Source of the DNA: Promethearchaeota archaeon
GTDB lineage: Archaea > Asgardarchaeota > Lokiarchaeia > Sigyniarchaeales > SOKP01
Direction: 5' to 3'
DNA: 64,000 bases
Assembly: GCA_019058365.1 (NCBI GenBank)
Contig: JAHPZE010000004.1
Coordinates: forward strand, 124,001 to 188,000
Shown here piece by piece: positions 16,209 through 23,663 of the stretch. The notes under the pieces are model-generated. The model did not search any database. It saw only the letters and a list, made by a program, of their open reading frames with translations, and was not told the DNA's origin. The position numbers were made by a program, and so were the translations under genes. The number at the start of each line of letters is the position of its first letter. Position 1 is the first letter of the stretch.

Positions 16209-16467
16209 CATTTAGCACAATGTTTAAATCTACTTCTGAGTTCTGGACCTTCTTTAAGAGATGTCTGAGCCCATAATCATTCAATAATAACTCAATCAGA
16301 TTCTTATAAATTGCTGTAATATTATCTTTACCAGCTTCATAATAGAAATCATTCTTACTAAGAGTAAGATCCAAAATCTCATATAAGCCTTTTATGGCAT
16401 CCTTTATATTTTCGAAGTTTTTCTCGGCTTTTTCTTTCGATCTAATTTCATATTTTGAACTATTCAT
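16189..16467 (-). CDS. Small helical hypothetical protein
   Basis: 92 residues, charged and all-helical (KNFENIKDAIKGLYEILDLT, then NLIELLLNDYGLRHLLKK). It is preceded by a good ribosome site, GAGGTGAG, about ten bases before the ATG. I do not recognise a family. The upstream TTAATTGAGGTGAGTA string also occurs in the core of the ~80-nt repeats. The last codons lie in the 157-bp repeat, and a matching gene end (KKYLENA-stop) is seen beside the other copy. Confidence 0.5.
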   Translation of the reverse strand: MNSSKYEIRSKEKAEKNFENIKDAIKGLYEILDLTLSKNDFYYEAGKDNITAIYKNLIELLLNDYGLRHLLKKVQNSEVDLNIVLNEYLANA

Positions 16468-16751
16468 TCTAACTTACTCACCTCAATTAATATATGTAAA
16501 TGATCATATAAAAATGTGACGCTTTCCGATAATCTGTCCGACTCAAACCGAACACCTCCATCATGAAGATAGTCACTCTTCGGTGCAAATAATTAAATTA
16601 ATTGTTTTAAAGTAGTTACTTATGGATCAATCATTTATTGGTATGCCAAAATACATAAAAATAGATAACGAATATCGATTAAAAGTCGCAAAATCATTCA
16701 ATTAATATTGATTTTTGATCAGAAATACAAAAATAAAAATAAAAAATGTTA

Positions 16752-18233
16752 TTAATGATGAATAGGGTGTCCTTTTTTATGGATGGATTTGCCGACTACT
16801 GCTTCACAACCTTCAAGTACCATTTCAGAAATTGTAGGGTGGCTATGTATGGTTTCTGTAACATCATGAATAGTTAAGCCATGTTGCATTGCTAAAGTAA
16901 TTTCGGCAATTAATTCTGGGGCTTCTGTTCCAATACAGGAGGCACCAAGAATTTTATGAGTTTCTTTATCAGCTAGTATCATAATAAATCCTTCTTCTTC
17001 GCCCATACATTTAGCTTTACCAAGGGATTGGTATGGAAATTGTCCCATTAATACATCGTAACCTAAATTTTTTGCCACATTTCTTCGATATCCCACAGAA
17101 CCTATATTTGGAGAAGTAAATATTGTTGCTGGTACCACTGTATAATTCGTTTTCATTTCATGTACAGGAAATCCACCAATGCTTGCCAAAGCATTCGCTA
17201 CAGCAATATCACCTTCATAACTTGCTACATGGGCAAGCATAATTCCACCGGTTACGTCCCCTATAGCATAGATTCCTCTTACTGCTGTCTCTAATGTATC
17301 AGGATTAGCTTTAATAGCACCTCGATCAGTTTCAATGCCAAGTTGTTCAAGTCCGATATTTTTGGATTCTTTTGCCCGGCCTATAGAAACCAAACAAAGG
17401 TCAGCTTCAAATATATTTTTTTCCGCACTGCTAATTTGGTCTCTAGGGATATCAGCAGAGCAAGTTGTGGCTCTCACACCAGTACTAATATTTTCTACTG
17501 ATAATACATTTTGCGAAGTATGAATCTCTATTCCATTTTCTTCAAATTTTTTCTGAAGTACTTTAACAATCATCGGTTCTTCTGTGGCAATTGGTGAGGA
17601 TAAATATTCTAACATAATAACTTTACTCCCATAAGTTGCGAAGATATTTGCAAATTCACATCCAATTACTCCAGCTCCTATAATCAGTAATTTTTCTGGA
17701 AGAGACTTAAAGTTTGGATCTAAAATATCATCGCTTGTCAGAATTCTTTCATGGTCGATATTAAATGTAGGAATCAAAGCTGGAGATGATCCTGTAGCAA
17801 TAATTACTCTTTTTGCTTTTATTGTAGTATTATCTTTACCTTCAATTGAAATTTCAAAACCTGTATCCATATTTCCTCCAAGAATTGTCCCGAATCCATA
17901 ATAAACATCATTTTTCCATCCTTTTTCTAATGCTTCAATTCCTTCCACTAATTCCTGAACAACCTTGTTTTTTCTTTCTACTGCCTTTGCAAAAGATAAT
18001 TTATAATCTGAGATTTCTATCCCAAATTCATTTGCTTCGTTAATTTTTTCGATTAAATGAGCAGAGGCATATAAGGCTTTTGTAGGAATACATCCCCAAT
18101 TAAGACATGTTCCTCCTAGCTTTTCTTTTTCAATTAGAGCTACTTTTGCTCCATATTGAGCTGCTCTAATAGCTGCATGATAACCCCCAGGTCCTGCTCC
18201 GATAACAGCTAAATCATATAAAATATCACTCAT
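16752..18233 (-). CDS. lpdA: Dihydrolipoyl dehydrogenase (E3)
   Basis: About 493 residues from the ATG at 18233; another ATG lies at 18248. The FAD motif is VIGAGPGG. The redox disulfide is GGTCLNWGCIPTKAL (C48/C53 counted from the upstream ATG). The NAD motif is IIGAGVIGCEFA. The C-terminal HSHPTISE supplies the His-Glu pair. All hallmarks of a functional E3 are present. It reoxidises dihydrolipoamide of 2-oxoacid dehydrogenase or glycine cleavage complexes. No E1, E2 or lipoyl carrier is in the window, so its partner is unknown. Confidence 0.95.
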   Translation of the reverse strand: MSDILYDLAVIGAGPGGYHAAIRAAQYGAKVALIEKEKLGGTCLNWGCIPTKALYASAHLIEKINEANEFGIEISDYKLSFAKAVERKNKVVQELVEGIEALEKGWKNDVYYGFGTILGGNMDTGFEISIEGKDNTTIKAKRVIIATGSSPALIPTFNIDHERILTSDDILDPNFKSLPEKLLIIGAGVIGCEFANIFATYGSKVIMLEYLSSPIATEEPMIVKVLQKKFEENGIEIHTSQNVLSVENISTGVRATTCSADIPRDQISSAEKNIFEADLCLVSIGRAKESKNIGLEQLGIETDRGAIKANPDTLETAVRGIYAIGDVTGGIMLAHVASYEGDIAVANALASIGGFPVHEMKTNYTVVPATIFTSPNIGSVGYRRNVAKNLGYDVLMGQFPYQSLGKAKCMGEEEGFIMILADKETHKILGASCIGTEAPELIAEITLAMQHGLTIHDVTETIHSHPTISEMVLEGCEAVVGKSIHKKGHPIHH

Positions 18234-18248
18234 ATTTTCATCAATCAT

Positions 18249-18822
18249 AAATATAATATTTTGTTCAAATTAAGTTCAGAAATAAAAATTAACAATAATT
18301 TAAGTTTAAAATCTTCTATGAAAATAAAATTAATCAAAATATTAAATTCTTTTTAAAAATAAATAATGAATTTTTGTAAATTAATCACCGTTATTCTAGA
18401 AAAACGTATAATGAATGATCATATTTGATGTATAGTACAAAAAGCCATTTAATTATTTTTTAATAATCTGGAAAAAATAGAATTTAATCTATTATATAAA
18501 AATCAAACCTAGACTCATCGTTTTTTAATAAAGGGATAATTAATTAATTTCTGTAAATATTTGGTAAAATCTGTAAAAAATTTGTAAGGAATATAAAAAT
18601 TTAAAAGTATAATCAATAAGAATTATGATACTTTGGATCAAAACTAAATATTTTTAAAGAAAAAAACAGATAATTAAAAAAAAGAAAAGTTTTTTGCTTT
18701 TAAATAAGGTGTTAATATAAATACAATTTATTTTAATTAATAAACAATAAATTTGAATAAAATACTAACAGGTATAATAATTATACCCTATTTTGAAAAA
18801 AATTCAATTTATTACCCCAACC
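18249..18822. other. Long AT-rich intergenic region
   Basis: 574 bases between divergent genes. I find no open frame worth calling. It holds copy B of the 79-bp repeat (18648-18726) and runs of T and A near 18540-18600. It presumably carries promoters for lpdA and the small GTPase. Confidence 0.5.
18648..18726. repeat. 79-bp dispersed AT-rich repeat, copy B
   Basis: Matches 14524-14602, sharing the TTTTTAAAGAAAAAA, AAAAGTTTTTT and TTTAAATAAGGTGTTAA blocks. It ends 97 bases before the small GTPase start, so it may form part of that promoter region. Confidence 0.4.
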
Positions 18823-19374
18823 ATGTATAAAAAAGAAGAAAATAACAGATCAAAAATTGCTTTTAAACTGTGCATTTTTGGAGCAGGAGGCGTAGGGAAA
18901 ACAACCTTAATAAGAAGATTCCTTACAAAAATATTTGAGAAGGATATAAAAATGACCATAGGTGCAGATTTCAGTATCAAAAACGTAGAAGTAGAAGGAA
19001 AGCAAGTGACATTTCGTATATGGGATTTTGCAGGTGAAGAACGCTTTAGAGTACTTTTACCAAGCTTTGCTAAAGGAGCAGATGGAGGTATCTTTATGTT
19101 TGATATCACTAGATATTCAACTATAAAAGAAATTAATGATTGGCTCTCAATTTTTGAATATTTTGTATCCGAAACAAAAATGAAAATACCCATTATAATG
19201 GTTGGGGGAAAATCAGATCTTGAGGGTAAAAGATCAGTTGAATCTGAAGATGCATTGGAATTATCAAGAAAATTAAATCTACAAGGGTATTTTGAGTGTT
19301 CGGCTAAAACAGGCTATAATGTTGAGGAAATTTTCAATTATATAGCAAAAATAATGTTAACAAATACTGATTAA
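18823..19374 (+). CDS. Ras/Rab-like small GTPase
   Basis: 183 residues from the ATG at 18823; a TTG ten codons upstream is less likely. G1 is GAGGVGKTT, G2 includes the Thr of TIGADFSIK, G3 is WDFAGEERF, G4 is GGKSDL and G5 is ECSAK. It is Rab-like in layout. Two departures stand out: the catalytic Gln after DxxG is Glu, and the Asn of NKxD is Gly. There is no C-terminal cysteine for lipidation. Such GTPases are expanded in Asgard archaea and may act in membrane or cytoskeletal signalling. It converges with the gene at 19388. Confidence 0.9.
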   Translation: MYKKEENNRSKIAFKLCIFGAGGVGKTTLIRRFLTKIFEKDIKMTIGADFSIKNVEVEGKQVTFRIWDFAGEERFRVLLPSFAKGADGGIFMFDITRYSTIKEINDWLSIFEYFVSETKMKIPIIMVGGKSDLEGKRSVESEDALELSRKLNLQGYFECSAKTGYNVEEIFNYIAKIMLTNTD

Positions 19375-19387
19375 AATTAAAACTCGC

Positions 19388-19918
19388 TTATGTTCTTTTA
19401 ATAACTTTTACTAATCCTTTTTTTCTAAGTTGGTCCATCATTTTTTCAATTTCTTTTACACTCATTTCGGCAATACTAGCTACTTGTTCAAGAGTATTCA
19501 TCCCATCGCATATCTTTAAAACTTTAAATTGATCTTTATTAAGCATCCCAAATTGTACGGCCATCGGAGGGATATCTTTTACCACTATCGGAATTCTTAC
19601 CTCTCCTCCTTCTTCAATGACTTTAGCACCAATTTCTTCGGTAGTTGGTGATTCCCCAAAAAAAGCTTTTACTCCAGTAATGTCATAATTATCATTTATA
19701 TAAATATAGATTGTATGCTCTTGTCCGGATAAATCATCTGGATCTTCGACATCCGGATGAGGATTAGAATGTTTATACTCCTTAGTATAGATACTCATCT
19801 TTAACCCGTTTATAATCTCTTGTTTGTCGATATTGAGGGCTACCATATCGTCACATATATCACACCAAGCCCACGCTTCTATTAATGAGAAGTATTTCCT
19901 TACTTTATTTTCTGGCAT
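19388..19918 (-). CDS. Hypothetical protein with C-terminal winged-helix-like domain
   Basis: 176 residues. The N-terminus contains WAWCDICDDMVALNI, with a Cys pair that may bind metal. The middle is beta-rich and carries acidic segments (VEDPDDLSGQEH). The last 60 residues (KVLKICDGMNTLEQVASIAE, then VKEIEKMMDQLRKKGLVKVI) look like a winged helix. It lies tail-to-tail with the small GTPase, so a functional link is possible but only positional. Confidence 0.55.
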   Translation of the reverse strand: MPENKVRKYFSLIEAWAWCDICDDMVALNIDKQEIINGLKMSIYTKEYKHSNPHPDVEDPDDLSGQEHTIYIYINDNYDITGVKAFFGESPTTEEIGAKVIEEGGEVRIPIVVKDIPPMAVQFGMLNKDQFKVLKICDGMNTLEQVASIAEMSVKEIEKMMDQLRKKGLVKVIKRT

Positions 19919-20165
19919 CGTAGTTCTGATTAAAGTTGATTTAATAATTTATTAAATTATATTATATGCAAATTAAGATGTTTTTTAATTTAAAATTTAA
20001 TTTCCTTGTTTTTTCTATAATGAATAAATCAATTTAAATCAACCAGTTAACCATTCAAAACTTCTTAATTTATTTCTATTTAGTTTAAATCAGAAAACCA
20101 AAAATAATTAAAGTTATTATATATTTTAAAATCTAAGTTCTATTAAAGAAATAATTAAATCACTT

Positions 20166-20342
20166 ATGAGCACTTACAAGAAGAATATTTGCTTTGGGTG
20201 TGGGCGCCCAATAGCCCCCTACGAAGCAGCAGTTCACTTTCCTTGCCCTTCGTGCGGAGATGTAACAATCTGGCGATGTGAGCGGTGTAGAGAGATGGGG
20301 AAGGAATATCGTTGTTTGAAATGTGACTTTTTAGGACCTTAA
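20166..20342 (+). CDS. Archaeal Zn-ribbon small protein (HVO_2753-like)
   Basis: 58 residues: MSTYKKNICFGCGRPIAPYE, then CPSCG, WRCERCREMG and YRCLKCDF. The four CxxC knuckles match the conserved archaeal zinc-ribbon that is commonly encoded next to aEF-1beta, as it is here (27 bases away). Its bases are much more G+C-rich than those around it. It probably binds RNA, judging from the family. Start and stop are unambiguous. Confidence 0.85.
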   Translation: MSTYKKNICFGCGRPIAPYEAAVHFPCPSCGDVTIWRCERCREMGKEYRCLKCDFLGP

Positions 20343-20368
20343 GATAATTAATAAATGGTTAATTTAAA

Positions 20369-20635
20369 ATGGGAGAATTTGTTGCATTAATTGATGTTAT
20401 TCCAGAAGATATCGATGTAAACTTCGAGGAATTTGTTAATAAGTTAAAAAAAGTTTTACCTGATACATCTATTATAGAAACTTATGAGATAATGCCTGTA
20501 GCATTTGGTTTGAAAAAAGCGAGAGTACGAGTAAGATACCCCGAAGAATGGGGTGGAACAGATAAACTTGAAGATTTATTTAGACAAGTTGATGGGATAC
20601 AAGGTATTGAAGGTATCGCTTTTTCAAAAGCATAG
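20369..20635 (+). CDS. ef1b: Translation elongation factor aEF-1beta
   Basis: 88 residues, the normal length. It reads VALIDVIPEDIDVNFEEF, PVAFGLKKARVRV and a Gly-rich C-terminus (DGIQGIEGIAFSKA), matching the archaeal nucleotide exchange factor for aEF-1alpha. It is preceded by the Zn-ribbon gene in the usual archaeal arrangement. Confidence 0.95.
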   Translation: MGEFVALIDVIPEDIDVNFEEFVNKLKKVLPDTSIIETYEIMPVAFGLKKARVRVRYPEEWGGTDKLEDLFRQVDGIQGIEGIAFSKA

Positions 20636-20657
20636 GAATGATAATTTCTAATTTCTG

Positions 20658-22523
20658 TTATACTATCCTTTTAAATAATTTATCTAATTCTTTATAAGAG
20701 AAAAATCTTAAAGTAGGTCTTCCATGGGCACAATGATAAGAATCTTTACATTTCGCTAATTCAATCAACAGATTTCTTATATCCTTTAGGGAGAGATCAT
20801 CGCCTCCTCTAATACTTTTATGACAAGATAAATAATTAATTATATCTTCTTTAACTTCTGTAAAGCTTTTTTCTTTTCCAATTTCTGTTATATCGCTAAT
20901 TATATCTTTTATAATATGAATATCTGGAATTTTTCCCATAATAATTGGTATTTCTCTTAAAATGAACGTGTTTCCGCCAAAATGATCAAAATTAAATCCT
21001 AACTTTCTAATTTCAGGTAGATTAGCTTCTAAGAATATCTTCTCACTTGGAGATACATCAATTTTTAGAGCTGATATTAATCTCTGTTTACTCATTTTTG
21101 AAGTTTCGTACGCTTCTGAGAATTTTTCTTTATTTATCCTTTCTGAAGCTGCATGCTGATCTAAAATAAATAATCCCTCTTCATTATTTTCGTTGATTCC
21201 TTCTAAAACAACATATATTTTATTATTTAGCTGACCTGTTTGAGAAATTAAGCGTATTTTGGGAAAGTTCTTTGAAATTATATATTTTTCTCGTAGAAAT
21301 GTCTCAGGTGACATTTTTTTTTGAACTTCATCATCAACCATCTGATCACTTAAAATTAATTGGACACTTGCTTCAGGTATTTTATATTCTTCTGAAGATA
21401 TTTCTTCATTTTTACGTATTTTCTTTTGCGATTCACTTAATTCCTTTGAAATTTGAGTTAATTTTTTCTCTTCTTTGGGTATAAAATCTTCTAAATCCGT
21501 GGATAAATATTTTGCCTCCTTGGTTATAAACTTATCTTCTACAATACTTTGAATAACGTTATATACTTTATTATATATAGATTCCTCTTTTTCAAATCTT
21601 ACATGAAGCTTCTTTGGGTGAACATTGAAGTCAATTACAGAAGGATCAAGCTCAAGAAATATAACAAAGAAAGGATATTTGCTTACCATTAGTGTTCCTT
21701 CATATGCTTCATTAATAGCTCTAAAAAGTACGTCACTAATAATATAGCGGTTGTTAATAAATAAGCTGGAATACGATCTGTTTTTTTTAGCAATTTGCGG
21801 ATGTCCTAATAGACCATAAACCCGTAATTTTATATCATTCTCCGTGTAATCAAATGGTTCCATGAAATTTGCGATTTTTTTTCCATAGATATGAAATACA
21901 GTTGTTTTTAAATCATTTAAAGCAGGACAGTTGAGGATGTCTAAATCATTATGGCGATATATGAAATGAAGTTTTGGGTATGCTAAAGAATATCTCTGGA
22001 CAATATCTGTAATATGACTCAATTCTGTTGCATCTGTTTTAAGAAACTTTTGTCTTGCTGGTAGATTATAAAATAGATTTTTCACTTGAATATTTGTTCC
22101 ACTAGGACAAGAGACTTTTTTATGATCTATGATTTTACTTCCTTCAATATGTAACTCTACACCTTTCTCTTCATACTCAACTCTAGAAATTATATCAACT
22201 TTGCTTACAGCTGCGATGCTGGCAAGTGCTTCTCCTCTAAAACCTAACGTAGAAAGGGTTTGTAAATCATTTATACATCTAATTTTACTACTTGTATGTC
22301 TCTCAAAGGCCATAATAATATCTTCTGATGGGATACCAATACCATTATCTATAACCTGGATTAACGATTTTCCAGCTCTCTTCACAATAATTTTTATTTC
22401 TGATGCTTGTGCGTCGATACTATTTTCAATAAGCTCTTTTACGATATTAACAGGTCTATCAACAACTTCTCCTGCTGCAATTTTATCTGCGTCAATAATT
22501 TTTTCAATTTTACTTACTTTCAC
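20658..22523 (-). CDS. mutL: DNA mismatch repair protein MutL
   Basis: 621 residues. The GHKL ATPase motifs are present: ELIENSIDA near 32-40, DNGIGI near 60 and GFRGEAL near 95. The C-terminal half has the endonuclease motif DQHAASERINKE at 455-466, SCHKSIRGGD at 566 and CAHGRPT at 598. This is therefore the nicking type of MutL, as in organisms without MutH. MutS lies 1.1 kb away on the same strand, with a membrane gene between them on the other strand. Confidence 0.96.
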   Translation of the reverse strand: MKVSKIEKIIDADKIAAGEVVDRPVNIVKELIENSIDAQASEIKIIVKRAGKSLIQVIDNGIGIPSEDIIMAFERHTSSKIRCINDLQTLSTLGFRGEALASIAAVSKVDIISRVEYEEKGVELHIEGSKIIDHKKVSCPSGTNIQVKNLFYNLPARQKFLKTDATELSHITDIVQRYSLAYPKLHFIYRHNDLDILNCPALNDLKTTVFHIYGKKIANFMEPFDYTENDIKLRVYGLLGHPQIAKKNRSYSSLFINNRYIISDVLFRAINEAYEGTLMVSKYPFFVIFLELDPSVIDFNVHPKKLHVRFEKEESIYNKVYNVIQSIVEDKFITKEAKYLSTDLEDFIPKEEKKLTQISKELSESQKKIRKNEEISSEEYKIPEASVQLILSDQMVDDEVQKKMSPETFLREKYIISKNFPKIRLISQTGQLNNKIYVVLEGINENNEEGLFILDQHAASERINKEKFSEAYETSKMSKQRLISALKIDVSPSEKIFLEANLPEIRKLGFNFDHFGGNTFILREIPIIMGKIPDIHIIKDIISDITEIGKEKSFTEVKEDIINYLSCHKSIRGGDDLSLKDIRNLLIELAKCKDSYHCAHGRPTLRFFSYKELDKLFKRIV

Positions 22524-22733
22524 AATTTTCTGACAGTTTTCCTAATTTTTTTAAATGCTATGATAAGATTATTAAACTAATATATTTCTCATTACAATCA
22601 AATTTAAAATATAACACTATTAAAGTTTAAATAAAATTTAGATCTAAGAGTGGTTTTAATTTAACCTTTAAATTGAAGGTAAGTCTTTTAAATTTCTTTT
22701 AATACTTTAATATAATTCGATCTAGTGCAAATT

Positions 22734-23663
22734 ATGAGTAGTCAAAATACAATGAACGAAGAGGAAAAATATCCACTTCATTTGTATTTTATAGGTTTTT
22801 TCATTGTTATCACTATTGCTCTTATTTTATTAAGAATATTATTATATTCCTTTGAAATTTCTAAATGGATTCAAAACACGAAGGATATTGATTTTAAAAT
22901 ACTTATAGCAGGTATGGATAATGGTTTGATTAATTTCTATGACCCTGTTGCAATTTCAGATTGGCCTCCTTATTATCTTTATTTTTGGTATTTCATATTT
23001 TATCCAATATATATAATACCTTATAATACAATGATAGGGATTTATATTTGGGATGTTTTTAGATTGTTTTTAACGATTATAGTCATAAAAGAGTCACCAA
23101 AAGTATTTAAGAGTAAAAAAGATTTGCTAATTTTTTATTTAATGTGCATTATCGGCTTCAGTATTGATGCTTATTATAATAATGTTAATTTTTTAATTTT
23201 ATTCTTATTATTTAATTCATATGTGTATTTCGAAAGAGATAAAAAATGGATTGCAGGGATTTTATTTACCCTTGCTACGTTTAAGATTACAGCACTATTA
23301 TTTCTTCCCGTTTTACTTATCGCTAGAAAAATAAAATGGAAGGATCTTCTCTACTACTTAGTCCCTTTTTTTATAATTTGTATTCCTTATATAATATTCC
23401 CTAATTATTTCTTACAAATGTTTCATAATTGGTTTCATAGTGATGAACAAATACAGGGGTTTTTGATCTTGGATTCAATTATGTGGAAAGCTTTACAACC
23501 CTCACATTTAATGTTCATCGGCTTATTATTGATTATATTTTTAGAGAATCTTAAGAATGAGGATCGAAAAAATTTATACAGGGTTATTCTTGTTTCAATA
23601 ATATCAATTTATTATATTTATCTAACAACGATAGTTTTTATTATTCCAATAGTTCTTGGTTAG
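22734..23663 (+). CDS. Multi-pass membrane protein, GT87-like glycosyltransferase candidate
   Basis: 309 residues from the ATG at 22734; a GTG lies three codons earlier. It has about eight to nine hydrophobic helices. A luminal-type loop after helix 1 contains NFYDPVAISDWPPYYLYF, resembling the D-x-PP-Y pattern of polyprenyl-phosphate-dependent mannosyltransferases (DUF2029/GT87). LATFKITALLFLP also fits that family. It overlaps the end of mutS by four bases, tail to tail. The enzyme call is tentative. Confidence 0.55.
   Translation: MSSQNTMNEEEKYPLHLYFIGFFIVITIALILLRILLYSFEISKWIQNTKDIDFKILIAGMDNGLINFYDPVAISDWPPYYLYFWYFIFYPIYIIPYNTMIGIYIWDVFRLFLTIIVIKESPKVFKSKKDLLIFYLMCIIGFSIDAYYNNVNFLILFLLFNSYVYFERDKKWIAGILFTLATFKITALLFLPVLLIARKIKWKDLLYYLVPFFIICIPYIIFPNYFLQMFHNWFHSDEQIQGFLILDSIMWKALQPSHLMFIGLLLIIFLENLKNEDRKNLYRVILVSIISIYYIYLTTIVFIIPIVLG

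Noticed and set aside
16481..16620. A possible C/D box-like RNA upstream of the 92-aa gene
   Set aside because: Only one loose C-box-like string and no matching D box or guide arrangement.
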